From NCBI GenBank assembly GCA_937916075.1, contig CALGHW010000203.1, positions 1-21,329 of the forward strand: a stretch of DNA of 21,329 nt, written 5' to 3'. Positions 1-8,631 of the stretch are shown here, piece by piece. Positions within the stretch are counted from its first letter, which is position 1; each line of letters begins with the position of its first letter. Position numbers and translations under genes: made by a program. A model generated the notes under the pieces. That model did no database searches and had not been told where the DNA came from. It saw only the letters and a list, made by a program, of their open reading frames with translations. Source of the stretch: an uncultured Prevotella sp. (GTDB lineage: Bacteria; Bacteroidota; Bacteroidia; Bacteroidales; Bacteroidaceae).

Positions 1-48
1 AGCCAAAAAGATGAGGCTGACACCAATACTGAATGATAGTTTTCTCAC
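1..48 (-). CDS. 5' end of a secreted or lipoprotein gene, partial
   Basis: A reading frame starts with GTG at 48-46 and stays open to the window edge, giving sixteen residues, MRKLSFSIGVSLIFLA. This is a typical signal-peptide start: Arg-Lys followed by a hydrophobic run. The codon just before the GTG is TGA, so no earlier in-frame start exists. The preceding cluster ends at a strong terminator (122-162), so a new gene beginning here fits. The 73 nt between (49-121) must hold its promoter, but I see only an imperfect -7 match (TAACTTGG, 66-59). The product cannot be identified from sixteen residues, and chance is possible. Confidence 0.45.
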   Translation of the reverse strand, partial: MRKLSFSIGVSLIFLA

Positions 49-121
49 TCAAATTGTACCAAGTTATTTTTTTAGCGTCACATAACTGGAGAAAAATACT
101 TCTTTCACCATCAGAAAGAAT

Positions 122-162
122 AAAAAAACCAGGACAAGCACAAGTGAATGTGCTTATCCTGG
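122..162 (-). terminator. Intrinsic terminator of the fimbrial cluster
   Basis: On the minus strand a 13-bp stem (arms 129-141 and 150-162, one G-U type mismatch, 8-nt loop) is followed by seven T residues (128-122). It lies 26 nt past the stop of the TPR gene and is the natural end of the leftward operon. Confidence 0.88.
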
Positions 163-188
163 CCTCGAATGATAAAAGGATGAATGAC

Positions 189-1796
189 TTATAGCTTTAT
201 CTTATAGATGGAGCGGAGCACCTGGATGGCCTGCTGATTGTCGGGGGCAAGCTCATGCAGACGCACCCAATAAGGGCGGGCCAGCTTGTTGTTGTCCTTA
301 ATCTTGAAATAATAGATGGCTAAATAGTGGCAAGGCAGCACCAGGCGTCTCTTGTCTGTATCAGACAGTTCGCCTTGTGCCAGGGCCATGTTATAATAAG
401 CCTTGGCTGGTTCTACAGCCAGTCCTTTCTTGTAGCCAGGGTCAATCTCGTCTTGCGTGCGTATCTGGACCATGGTGTAATAGGCCAAAGAGGCATTGCC
501 GAAATCGTTTTTCCCGACAGCCAGTTGGGCGGCCTTTCCATAGAGCTCGTCGGCTTTCATGTAGGTGTCTATCTTTTCCTGTCCGTTGGACTCTGATGCC
601 TTGTCCAGGTACATCTTCGCGTAATACCATAAGTCGGCGAATGTCAGGGTGCCCTTTTTCTCCTTGTCATTAACATATTGGCTGTAAGCCTGGTCGGCCT
701 TGTCGTACTCGCCTTGCTCCTGGTATATCTTGGCGAGCGCGCCGATGGCTTTGCTACGGTTCTCGTCAGTGGCGTTGGGCATGTTCATCAGGTGGGTGTA
801 GAGCTGGATGGCCTCGTCATACCGTCCTTTGGCTTGCAGTGCCATGGCGTAATACTGATAGTCGCTCAGGGCAGCGATGGTGTCGCCCACCTCGAAAAAT
901 CTCTTGCCGTATTGGATGCCCTTTTCTGCATAGGCAGGTTTCGACTCCTTGTCGGCCACCTTCTGGTAGGACTCCATGGCCGACATCAAGGCCGTGCGGA
1001 GGGCATATATGTCATTGGGGAATTTGGCCAGTGCTGTCTCACACGTTTCCAAGGCTTTGGGGTAATAGGCGTAAACTTCGGAACCGAAACCGTAGTAGAT
1101 ACCGGCCAGATTGACATAGTCGCTTGCCTTCATGGAGTCGGCCTCCGCTTGCTCGTAGTAGTTGCGCTCCTCGTCGGTTGCGGCACTTAGTGCGGTTCCG
1201 CTGATGCCGGCTGCTTTCATTTGTGGAATAGCCCGTTCATACATACGGCCTATCTCCCGGTTGCAAGGGAAGGTGGGTATGGCGGCCTTGGCCTCTTTGA
1301 GGATGGCGATGGCTTGGTCGATTTGATTGCCTTTTTCTTTCAACAGTGCCAGCTGCTTATATCCCTTAGGGTCCTGCGGGCTCATCTCGATGGCTTTCCG
1401 GCACCAGCTCTCGGCTTTGGCCGTATCGCCGTAGTTGAGGCTTATCTCGCCCTTGAGCAGATAGGCCGGTACAAACTTTGGGTCGATGGCCAGGGCCTTG
1501 TCGGCATAGCTGAGGGCGTGGAGGGTGTCGCGGATGCCCGACTTGTAGAAGAAGGCGTTGGCGGCAGCCGTATAGAGTTCGGGATTCTTTTTCTGCTTGT
1601 CGCAGATTTCGGCCACGACCGACTCTATCAGTTGCGGACTGGCCAGTATCTGCTTCTTGTTCTGGATGATTTTCTCTATGCCGCGGATGGCCGCCTGGGT
1701 GTCGGTGATGGTGCGACTCTTGTATTTCTGGCCCATACAGGGCAGTGCCAGTGTCAGCAAGGCGGCTGCGAGGAGGGCTTGTAGCTTGATGTTCAT
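189..1796 (-). CDS. Secreted tetratricopeptide-repeat protein
   Basis: This 535-residue protein has a signal peptide (Met1 to about Gln23; hydrophobic core AALLTLAL). Most of the rest is helical TPR repeats. The clearest lie at about residues 75-180, with units such as AYLLKGEISLNYGDTAKAES, and further repeats occur at about 240-450. TPR arrays are protein-binding scaffolds, so a periplasmic role in holding or assembling envelope partners is likely, but no enzymatic motif is visible. It is the last gene of the leftward cluster, 50 nt after the barrel gene and just before the terminator. The ATG at 1796 is chosen because the signal peptide follows directly. A Cys at about residue 20 lacks a convincing lipobox, so ordinary signal-peptidase I export is favoured. 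The link to fimbriae rests on context only. Confidence 0.85.
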   Translation of the reverse strand: MNIKLQALLAAALLTLALPCMGQKYKSRTITDTQAAIRGIEKIIQNKKQILASPQLIESVVAEICDKQKKNPELYTAAANAFFYKSGIRDTLHALSYADKALAIDPKFVPAYLLKGEISLNYGDTAKAESWCRKAIEMSPQDPKGYKQLALLKEKGNQIDQAIAILKEAKAAIPTFPCNREIGRMYERAIPQMKAAGISGTALSAATDEERNYYEQAEADSMKASDYVNLAGIYYGFGSEVYAYYPKALETCETALAKFPNDIYALRTALMSAMESYQKVADKESKPAYAEKGIQYGKRFFEVGDTIAALSDYQYYAMALQAKGRYDEAIQLYTHLMNMPNATDENRSKAIGALAKIYQEQGEYDKADQAYSQYVNDKEKKGTLTFADLWYYAKMYLDKASESNGQEKIDTYMKADELYGKAAQLAVGKNDFGNASLAYYTMVQIRTQDEIDPGYKKGLAVEPAKAYYNMALAQGELSDTDKRRLVLPCHYLAIYYFKIKDNNKLARPYWVRLHELAPDNQQAIQVLRSIYKIKL

Positions 1797-1846
1797 GGAT
1801 GTTGTGTTTTAAAGGATGACATATCAAACGGTGGCGTGGCGGCCTT

Positions 1847-3940
1847 TTACAGGTCATACTGCACACCGAGGTCGAGGGTCTGGAAGGCCCGGAGCTTCAG
1901 CAGGTCGATGCCTGTGAGCTGGGGGTTGACGCGCACCACATGGAGCTGGGGCGTGAGGGTGACGGCCAGGTGACGGGCCACGTTGGCCTTCAGTTTGATG
2001 CCGGCGTTGGCACCTAAGAGGGGCTTGGTGTAGCCCTGGTAGACAAGGGGCTGCATGGCATAGCCTTCGGCCAACTGGATGGACGGCTCGGCCTCGTGGC
2101 TGTCGCTCATGGCCAGCATGAGGGTCGGGCCGATGAACATCTCGGCCTCAAACAGACGACGGCCTTGGTAGCCCGAAAAGAGGTTGCTGACGTTGAAAAG
2201 GTAGTTGAGCGAGAGGAAGCCGCGGCTGTAGGCGTGGCGGAAGAGTCCGGTGGTGGTGTATGTGTCGCCCAGGGCGTTGGCGGCCGTATAGCGGAGGGGG
2301 GCCATGCCGTGGAGCGACAGGTACTCGAAGGCCACGCGGGCCGACGATATCCGGTCGAAGTGGTATTCGGCAAAGGCGTTGAAGTTGTAGTCCATGCTGC
2401 CGCCCTCATAGCTGCCACGGGTGAAAAGCAGGCTGGTGCCGCCACCCGCACCCACGCTGACTGGTATGCGTGACGGCTCATAGGCTGGCGACGGCCGGCG
2501 GAAGCTGTGCCCTCGGGTGTAGGCCGTCAGACCCACATGGACAGAGAATACATCGTCGCTGAAGCGTCTGGCCTTGCTGATGTTGCGATAGGGAATCTTA
2601 TAGTTGTAGTTGGTGTAGCGGGGCTCCACGAAGAACTGCAGGTCGTCCGACAGGCGGTACCACAGGTGGAGTCCGCCTGTGTAGAAGGTGCTGACGGTGC
2701 GGAGCCGCTCCTTCTGGCTCTTCATGAGCCAGCCGATGCCGCCGCCCAGCACGATGGACAGGCCGAAGGGCCGGTCCCAACTGAAACGGGGCGAGAAGCC
2801 GAAGGGATTGATCAGGGCCTCGGCACCGGCGTCGGCGTTGAGGTTGTGCAGGTCGTAAAGGGCACCCGGCTGTTCGGGGATGCCCTTCTCGATGCGTCGG
2901 TCGGCGTCGGTCTCGCCCATCTCCCGGAGCTCCTGCTGCCAGGTGGTCGTGGTGAGCGATGCGTTGAGGCGCAGGGCGATGGCCGGCGATAGCCAGCGGC
3001 CCACGGACAGGGTGGTGGTGTGGCCGGGCTTGGTCTTGCCCCCGTCGGTGCCGCCAGGGAAGAAGGCCATGCCGCCCGACACTTCACCAAACCAGGGGGT
3101 GCGCCAGGTGGCTGGCTTCAGGATGCTGTCGGCCACGGCCGGCCGGTTTTTCATATACCGCAGCCGCTCCTCGATGGAGAGGTTGTTGTGGATGTAGTAA
3201 ATCATGGAGAGGTTGGCGCCATAGAAGGCTCCGAACTTACGGGCAAAGGCCCTCGATGACACGCCGGCATAAGGCTCCACCGTGAGGTAGCCTTGCGGTC
3301 CGGTGAAGAAGCGCAGCTGCAGTCCGGCGTGTATCTCCTTGCTGTGGCGTCGGGCATAGTTACCCTTTGACGTGTTGTAGCGGTAGCCCAGTCCCAACAC
3401 GGTTGACACGTCGAGCAGGCGGGAGGGATGGTAGCCGTCGATGTAAGTCGAGAGGCTGAATATCCAGTCGGCCGAGGCCGCCAGGCGTGAGTAGGTGGTC
3501 TTGTTGCCCGCATAATAGCCAAAGCCCGCACCAAAGGTGAGGCGGGCGGTGTGCAGCCTGTTGAATTGTTTGCCCAGGCTCAGGTGGGCCGTGGTGAGGG
3601 GCGACAGGTTGCGGTGGTCGTAGCCCACGTCCTGGTGGTAGCCGGCGCCGAACTCTAAGAACAGGTGATCGTCCCAATGGCGGGTAAACTGGTCGCCATA
3701 GTTGCGGTAGCGCCGTTCCATGATGTATTTCAGGGCGTTGAACTCCTTGGCCAGGTTGCGCCGGGTCTTGGTGGTGGTGTCGGTTGGCTCGTCGTCGTCA
3801 AGGTCGGCCAGTGAGTCGGCCACGGCTGCCGGAACGGTTGTCGGTTCGGTGCTTAGGCGTTCGGTGGCCTGTAGGGCGAGTGGGCCCATCAGGGTGAGGG
3901 CCAGGGTATATAGGCGGATGTTGTTGTTCTTCTTCTTCAT
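1847..3940 (-). CDS. Outer-membrane beta-barrel protein, apparently multi-unit
   Basis: I take the start as the ATG at 3940 (MKKKNNN...), giving 697 residues. A start at 3982 would overlap the upstream gene and put 14 hydrophilic residues before the signal peptide, which ends near LALQATE. After a Thr/Asp-rich linker the sequence is alternating beta strands rich in Tyr, Gly and Leu, ending in DLGVQYDL, typical of outer-membrane barrels. Three segments (roughly residues 90-270, 280-485 and 495-697) resemble one another, each with 'LS(L/V)G + aromatic/basic' strands and an 'EPYAGV' or 'EPRYTNY' type strand. The upstream stop lies only 7 nt before this ATG, so the two genes are surely co-transcribed and probably co-translated. 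I do not recognise a named family. It may be a pore, an export platform or an anchor for the OmpA-like protein encoded next to it. Confidence 0.82.
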   Translation of the reverse strand: MKKKNNNIRLYTLALTLMGPLALQATERLSTEPTTVPAAVADSLADLDDDEPTDTTTKTRRNLAKEFNALKYIMERRYRNYGDQFTRHWDDHLFLEFGAGYHQDVGYDHRNLSPLTTAHLSLGKQFNRLHTARLTFGAGFGYYAGNKTTYSRLAASADWIFSLSTYIDGYHPSRLLDVSTVLGLGYRYNTSKGNYARRHSKEIHAGLQLRFFTGPQGYLTVEPYAGVSSRAFARKFGAFYGANLSMIYYIHNNLSIEERLRYMKNRPAVADSILKPATWRTPWFGEVSGGMAFFPGGTDGGKTKPGHTTTLSVGRWLSPAIALRLNASLTTTTWQQELREMGETDADRRIEKGIPEQPGALYDLHNLNADAGAEALINPFGFSPRFSWDRPFGLSIVLGGGIGWLMKSQKERLRTVSTFYTGGLHLWYRLSDDLQFFVEPRYTNYNYKIPYRNISKARRFSDDVFSVHVGLTAYTRGHSFRRPSPAYEPSRIPVSVGAGGGTSLLFTRGSYEGGSMDYNFNAFAEYHFDRISSARVAFEYLSLHGMAPLRYTAANALGDTYTTTGLFRHAYSRGFLSLNYLFNVSNLFSGYQGRRLFEAEMFIGPTLMLAMSDSHEAEPSIQLAEGYAMQPLVYQGYTKPLLGANAGIKLKANVARHLAVTLTPQLHVVRVNPQLTGIDLLKLRAFQTLDLGVQYDL

Positions 3941-3947
3941 CGTCTTC

Positions 3948-6578
3948 TTATTGGTTATCGTTGGCCGGTGTGTTGGCGGCACCGTTGTCGCTTGTCGTTT
4001 CGGCGGCGGGTGTCTCGGCTGCTGTTGTGGCTGCCTGTGCCTCGACGGCCTTCAGCCGGTCGGCCTGTGCCTTCAGCAGTTTGAACTTCTTGCGGTAGGC
4101 CTCTTTGTCCTTGCTTTTATAAGGATACTTCTTGCGGATGGCGTCGCTCACGTTGCCTTCGTTGTAAAAGAGTCGCTTGTATTTAGGTTCCAGGTCGAAG
4201 CTGTGCTGGAAGTAGGCCAGGAAGTAAGGCGTGTTGTCCTTGCGGGCTTCGCTGAGGGCGGCGTTGTGCTTCTCCTGTGCCTCATAGTAGGCTTGCAGCT
4301 TGGTGGGGTCGGAGTTTTGCAGCGTCATGATTTCCATGTCGGTCAGCTCCTTGAAGCCGTCGTCGGCCCCTTCCACGGCCGGCTCCTTGCCGGCCTCCTC
4401 GCTCCAGAGGATGCCCTTGAGGTACCATTTCTTGGGGTTGTCGTCGCTCATGCGGTCCACCAGCGGTTCCACCTCGGAGCGCTTCTTGTCGAGGTGGCTG
4501 TGTAGCTCAGCGTAGATGATAGCCTGGTTTTCGGGGCTGGAGTGGAGCACATAGCCCTCGGCCTGCTTGATTAGTGCCAGCGTGTCCGGGTCTTTGATGT
4601 CATTGCAGATGTAGCTGACATAGTACTTGGAGAAGGTGATGTACATGCGCAGCCGCTCTGTCTGGGGGCTTTGGGGCACCCAGCCGAGGATATACATGGC
4701 CGTGTCGAGCTTCTGCTCCTGGAAGTAGTTGACGGCCTGGTTGATGAGTATCTCCTCGCGGTTGATGACGATGCTGTTGAAGTCGTCGATGCGCCGCTTC
4801 TGGTTGACGTTGTGGATGGTGTAGTCGATGAAGGGGCGCAGAATGTCCAGGTTGGGTGTGCCCCGGCGGATGTTGATCAGCGCCATGCGGTTGGCCACAT
4901 AGGGAGCTAACTTAATCTTAGTATAGCCGGGCTGGCTCGTGATATGCTTGTAGGCCAGTTGGGTCACGACATCCAGTTCGGCGCTGTCCTTGATATTGGC
5001 CAGCAGGTTGTAGTAGTCACCGTTGGAGAGTCGCTTGGTACCGTTCATATAAGCTTCCTTGTCTGAATAGTAGGCGGCGACGGCCTCGTCGGCCTCCATT
5101 ACGTGCTCCAGCTCATAGGCGTAGGAGCAGCGCATGATGCGCTGGTTCTCTAAGATGGGGGTGATGGTGGTCTCAAAGAAGGGCAGACCTTTCAGGATGC
5201 CGAACACCTCATTGGGCTTGTTGTTGGCGATGGTGTTGCGCACCATCTCGGTGATTTCCGGCTTGCCTTGCTTCTCCACCTCGGCCAACACGTCGTCCCA
5301 GGTGTAGACACGTGGCTCAAGGGTGGTGACTCTGACATCGGATTGCAGACTGTTGCGGAGCAAGGCCCGGGCCTTGTCGGCTCGCTTGTTGGCCAGGTTG
5401 GTGTTCAGCTCGAGGCTTCCCTCGGGCGATGCGCCTCCCTGTACCCGTACGTACCACAGACGCTCACCGTAAGAGCGGAGTTCCCTGACGAGCTTGTTCA
5501 GTTCCACCTGGTTCAGCGAGTCATGGAGCAGCACGTCCTTGCCCACTTCAAATTTCAGGCGCAGGTCGCGCTCAAACTTGGCCAGGTTGGCTTCGGCCGT
5601 CTCTTGAAACTCGCTGGTCAGGGGCATCTCTGCCGCGGCCACCGAGAAGTCGAGAAACTTCATGGGGCGGAAGGCCAGACAGGAGCCGCTCTCCTCGCCG
5701 CCGTCCCAGATGACGTGGTGATAGTCCTCAAGCACACAGGTGTAGGCTCCGCGATAGATTTTGTCCTTGTCGGGCTTGCGAAACGTTACTCGGTCATGGA
5801 AAATAAAAGGTGTGTTGCTCTTCAGTACCGGTTGTTCTATATAGCCCCGGGCCACGGAGTCGTTCTTGGTATAGTCGAAGGCCATGCGGCGGTCTTGTAG
5901 CCGGTGGTAGCGGTCGCTCTCAAAGATGAAGGGGCGCAGCCAGGCCACGGTGTCGTCCGTCTGGCAGTCGATGGCCATGGGCTGGATAATCAGCCGGGAG
6001 TCGTCGGTGGTATAGCCGTCGGGCAGGTCCAAGGCAACGTCAAAGCGGGCCTCATAGCCATTGTCGATACTGGGCGTCTTGGGGATATTGGGGCCTTTCC
6101 GGCGGTTGATGCCTAACACATCCACATTGCGCAACTGGTGTTCCAGCTTGATGACTTCCTTGTATTCGGTCTTGCCCTCCTTGGTCTCAAAGGCGTAGGG
6201 CACGCTGCTTTCGGCCAGGATGAGGATACCCTGTCCGGGCATGACGGAGGTGGAGAAGAGGCCGTTGGGGGCGGAAATCTGCCAGTTGATTTTCAGCTTG
6301 GCCACGGCCTTGTCCAGCTCGTTGCCGACAGCTCCCAACTGGTCCATCTTGGCGATGGCCACTTTCAGCTCGCTTTCGGCATTCTTGGCTTGCCGGAAGG
6401 TTTTGAATTTGGCGTATTGCACAGTTTGGAAGTCTTCCTTGCCTCCCTTGTTGAGCGTCACCTGTACGGTGATACGCTGAAATGCGTTGTCTTGAGCCAC
6501 GGCAATGTCTGCCCTTGCCAGCAGCAGGAGTGCCAGTGTCAAGGAAGTTATGATGTTGGTGAGGATGCTTCGTCTCAT
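3948..6578 (-). CDS. Large OmpA-like envelope protein (DUF3868-like context)
   Basis: This 876-residue protein has a signal peptide (MRRSILTNIITSLTLALLLL..., cut near AVAQ). Residues about 25-330 are mostly beta, with a stretch (DDSRLIIQPMAID) reminiscent of the N-terminal DUF3868 domain of Bacteroidales fimbrial proteins. Residues about 330-435 form an OmpA/MotB-like domain, shown by GGASPEGS followed by N..LANKRADKARALL. Residues about 450-800 look helical and TPR-like. The C-terminus is a Lys/Ala helix then a Thr/Ala/Glu-rich tail. OmpA-like domains bind peptidoglycan, but the Asp usual in the first motif is replaced here (SPEG), while the Arg of the second (KRA) is kept. Anchoring or assembly of surface fibres is inferred. 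It lies 7 nt upstream of the barrel gene. Assignment to DUF3868 itself is uncertain. Confidence 0.82.
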   Translation of the reverse strand: MRRSILTNIITSLTLALLLLARADIAVAQDNAFQRITVQVTLNKGGKEDFQTVQYAKFKTFRQAKNAESELKVAIAKMDQLGAVGNELDKAVAKLKINWQISAPNGLFSTSVMPGQGILILAESSVPYAFETKEGKTEYKEVIKLEHQLRNVDVLGINRRKGPNIPKTPSIDNGYEARFDVALDLPDGYTTDDSRLIIQPMAIDCQTDDTVAWLRPFIFESDRYHRLQDRRMAFDYTKNDSVARGYIEQPVLKSNTPFIFHDRVTFRKPDKDKIYRGAYTCVLEDYHHVIWDGGEESGSCLAFRPMKFLDFSVAAAEMPLTSEFQETAEANLAKFERDLRLKFEVGKDVLLHDSLNQVELNKLVRELRSYGERLWYVRVQGGASPEGSLELNTNLANKRADKARALLRNSLQSDVRVTTLEPRVYTWDDVLAEVEKQGKPEITEMVRNTIANNKPNEVFGILKGLPFFETTITPILENQRIMRCSYAYELEHVMEADEAVAAYYSDKEAYMNGTKRLSNGDYYNLLANIKDSAELDVVTQLAYKHITSQPGYTKIKLAPYVANRMALINIRRGTPNLDILRPFIDYTIHNVNQKRRIDDFNSIVINREEILINQAVNYFQEQKLDTAMYILGWVPQSPQTERLRMYITFSKYYVSYICNDIKDPDTLALIKQAEGYVLHSSPENQAIIYAELHSHLDKKRSEVEPLVDRMSDDNPKKWYLKGILWSEEAGKEPAVEGADDGFKELTDMEIMTLQNSDPTKLQAYYEAQEKHNAALSEARKDNTPYFLAYFQHSFDLEPKYKRLFYNEGNVSDAIRKKYPYKSKDKEAYRKKFKLLKAQADRLKAVEAQAATTAAETPAAETTSDNGAANTPANDNQ

Positions 6579-6693
6579 GGTCCTATATATATAAGGTATA
6601 GAAATGCTTGTCTTATCTTTAGTCAGGCCAGCGGTGCTGGCTGCTTATGTCCTATTTTTTAAACGAGAGGGGGAAATCCGTTTGTCAGTTGGC
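6579..6693 (-). other. Intergenic spacer with a small GC-rich hairpin
   Basis: This 115-nt gap between the short DUF3575 gene and the OmpA-like gene contains a 6-bp stem with a triloop (arms 6627-6632 and 6636-6641). No T tract follows it on the minus strand and no TAnnTTTG promoter is seen, so read-through is expected. The hairpin may act in mRNA processing or be incidental. Confidence 0.4.
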
Positions 6694-7251
6694 CTATTTC
6701 AGGATATAGGTAACGGACACACCGATTCTTGACGGCATGAGGTAATAGCCGTGCGCGTTGGTTTTGTTGACACCTTCCACGATATAGTCGGTGTTGTAGT
6801 TGTCGCCCACGTAGTACTCCTTTCGGTTGTAGCCCACAACGGCAAAGCCGGCGTGGCAGTCGATATTGACTCTGTGGGCCAGTTTGAACACATAGCCGAA
6901 GGTGATTCCGCCGCCATAGGCGATACCGTCGTACACCTTGCCCTTGCGGGTGAGGTCATAGAAGGCGGCCACGCCGCCGATGCCCGCGAAGAGGCTGTGC
7001 ATGGGGCGTCCGGAGAAGTAATAGCGGTATTCGGGCTGTACTCCAAACATCTTCATGGTCTGTCCCCATGGCTTGTGGTTGCCCACGAGGTTGAGCCCCA
7101 AGGTGGAGCGCTCGCCCACGGTCATCTCCACGCCGAGGCTGGGAGTCATCAGCAGGTCCATCGCCATGTCGGTGTTCACGGCGAGCCGCTGTGCGGAGGC
7201 TCCCGCTGTGGTGGCGGCCATCAAGATTGTCAAGAGTGTCTTTTTCATCAT
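6694..7251 (-). CDS. Short DUF3575-family outer-membrane protein
   Basis: This 185-residue protein has a signal peptide (MMKKTLLTILMAATTAGASAQ) followed directly by the DUF3575 core. Signs are 'VNTDMAMDLLMTPSLGVEM', 'ERSTLGLNLVGNHKPWG', 'VQPEYRYYFSGRPMHSLF' and a C-terminal beta strand ending RIGVSVTYILK. The family is a small predicted barrel often found beside fimbrillin genes in Bacteroidales; its biochemical role is unknown to me. It is close to the usual family length and complete, unlike the long-tailed DUF3575 gene at the head of the cluster. The ATG at 7251 is immediately followed by a second ATG, and either could be used. A structured spacer separates it from the preceding fimbrillin gene, so it may begin a differently expressed part of the operon. 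Confidence 0.85.
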   Translation of the reverse strand: MMKKTLLTILMAATTAGASAQRLAVNTDMAMDLLMTPSLGVEMTVGERSTLGLNLVGNHKPWGQTMKMFGVQPEYRYYFSGRPMHSLFAGIGGVAAFYDLTRKGKVYDGIAYGGGITFGYVFKLAHRVNIDCHAGFAVVGYNRKEYYVGDNYNTDYIVEGVNKTNAHGYYLMPSRIGVSVTYILK

Positions 7252-7303
7252 CGTTATGTAGAGTCGTTAACTTCTTTAGTGAATGGGGATTTTACAAGAA
7301 CGT

Positions 7304-7353
7304 CTCAGACCGGTATGGCCGAAGGCTTTCCGCCTCCGCCATATCCGTCTGAG
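7304..7353 (-). terminator. Hairpin after the third fimbrillin gene, possible attenuator
   Basis: An imperfect 16-bp stem (arms 7304-7319 and 7338-7353, two mismatches) encloses a smaller GC-rich stem. It starts about 10 nt past the stop of the fimbrillin at 7363 on the minus strand. No strong T run follows, so it is more likely a partial terminator or an mRNA 3'-end stabiliser than a full stop. It lies exactly at the border between pilin genes and envelope genes. Confidence 0.5.
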
Positions 7354-7362
7354 TGATATTGC

Positions 7363-8565
7363 TTATTGGAGATCGATGCGTTTCTTGTTCCAGGGTGTGA
7401 GTGAGGCCGTGGCTGCGATGTCCAGCGGTGTGGACACTGAGATGACGATGTCATACTCATAGCCTTCCTGCCATCCCTCTTGCGGCGGAACAATTTCATA
7501 CTGGGCGGCTTTGTAAGGTGTGGGCACCGTGTCGTCGCCCTTCAGCTTGAAGTCTACGCGCAGGCGGAAGATGCCCTTGTTGCCCAGACCGCCCTCGCTG
7601 AAGCCGTTGTCCTGATAGTAATTGTCACCGAGCTTGGGAAGTACGGGGAGCATGAAGCCCTCGCCCACCGTGCGTTCGTCCTGGTCGCCCAGGTAGGTGT
7701 CGGCCTCGAGGTCGGCGTCCCCTTGGCCTTTCAGTGTCAGGGTGGTTGTGTTGCTCCAGTCTACCTCAAACTTGCCGTCGGTCTGGCCGTTCAGGCTGGC
7801 GATGGTCAGGGTGCCGCTGGTGGCCACGTTGTGGAGGGTAGCCTTCTCGACGCCTATCTTGTCGAGGCCTTCGCCGGTGCCCTTCTTCAAGATGATGTTA
7901 AACTTCATCAACTTGTGGGTGAAGGTGAGGTTGGGCAGGTATTTGCGGGCGTCGTAGTCGGGGTCGGCTCCCCGCTTCTCGCGGAAGTAGAGGGCGCTGT
8001 AAGCATAGTCCTCCCCCTCGGGTGCGGTGGTCTTGCCCCAAATCACATCCTTGGTACCGTCCAGTCCGTCGATACGCACCTTGTATTCGTTGCCGTCGCG
8101 GTAGGCATCGCTGCTGTAGGGATAGTAACCATAGAAGCTGTAGCGATACTGGCTGCCCATGGGATAATAACGCTTGGCGCCGTCATACCACTGGAGGTCG
8201 GTCACGTTGGTGCCGTTTACGGCAGTTGTGACAGCCTTGGAGCGTATGTTCTCCAGCCACTTGAAGTTGGGGTTGTTGTCCGTGTTCCAGTTGATGTCCT
8301 CGGTGCCGAATATCTTGCCTGTGGCCAGACAGTAGACGCCCAGTTCGTTGGTGTCGAAGGTGCCGTCATATTGTCCGTCCTCGCCCAGGTTGCCCAAGGC
8401 GGCACGGGTGGTGCTGCCCTTTTGGTTGAGTGACAGGAGGATAGGCTCGTCGCTGTTGCCCACCTGTGCTATCGGGTCGTTGCCCGTAGCGACATCGCTG
8501 TCGCTCGAGCAACTTCCCAAAAACAGGGTTGCGGCTATTCCTAAAAAGAATATGTGCTTGTTCAT
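7363..8565 (-). CDS. Fimbrillin-family lipoprotein (third in the array)
   Basis: This 400-residue protein starts MNKHIFFLGIAATLFLGSC. The lipobox LGSC puts the lipidated Cys at residue 19. A Thr-Thr-Arg-Ala site at Arg54 matches the place where Bacteroidales propilins are cut by an Arg-specific protease. The family pattern includes YYPMGSQYRYSFYGYYPY, DVIWGKTTAP, a 'YSALYFREK' segment, 'LTFTHKLMKFNIILKKG' and a C-terminal 'YEYDIVISVSTPLDIAATASLTPW' strand pair, as in Mfa1/FimA-like fimbrillins. It lacks the acidic C-terminal extension of its two upstream paralogues and stops at KKRIDLQ. As the last of three pilin-like genes it is a candidate minor or tip subunit, but which subunit dominates cannot be read from sequence. 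Confidence 0.85.
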   Translation of the reverse strand: MNKHIFFLGIAATLFLGSCSSDSDVATGNDPIAQVGNSDEPILLSLNQKGSTTRAALGNLGEDGQYDGTFDTNELGVYCLATGKIFGTEDINWNTDNNPNFKWLENIRSKAVTTAVNGTNVTDLQWYDGAKRYYPMGSQYRYSFYGYYPYSSDAYRDGNEYKVRIDGLDGTKDVIWGKTTAPEGEDYAYSALYFREKRGADPDYDARKYLPNLTFTHKLMKFNIILKKGTGEGLDKIGVEKATLHNVATSGTLTIASLNGQTDGKFEVDWSNTTTLTLKGQGDADLEADTYLGDQDERTVGEGFMLPVLPKLGDNYYQDNGFSEGGLGNKGIFRLRVDFKLKGDDTVPTPYKAAQYEIVPPQEGWQEGYEYDIVISVSTPLDIAATASLTPWNKKRIDLQ

Positions 8566-8609
8566 TCAGTTCGTTTTTTTGAATGTTACTTCTTAAAACC
8601 GTTTGTTTC

Positions 8610-8624
8610 GCAGTCGGAGACTGC
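8610..8624 (-). other. Stem-loop after the second fimbrillin gene
   Basis: A perfect 6-bp stem with a triloop (gcagtc/gga/gactgc) lies 7 nt beyond the stop of the fimbrillin at 8632 on the minus strand. It lacks a T run, so it is read as an mRNA-stabilising or processing hairpin rather than a terminator. Confidence 0.4.
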
Positions 8625-8631
8625 CCGGTGC

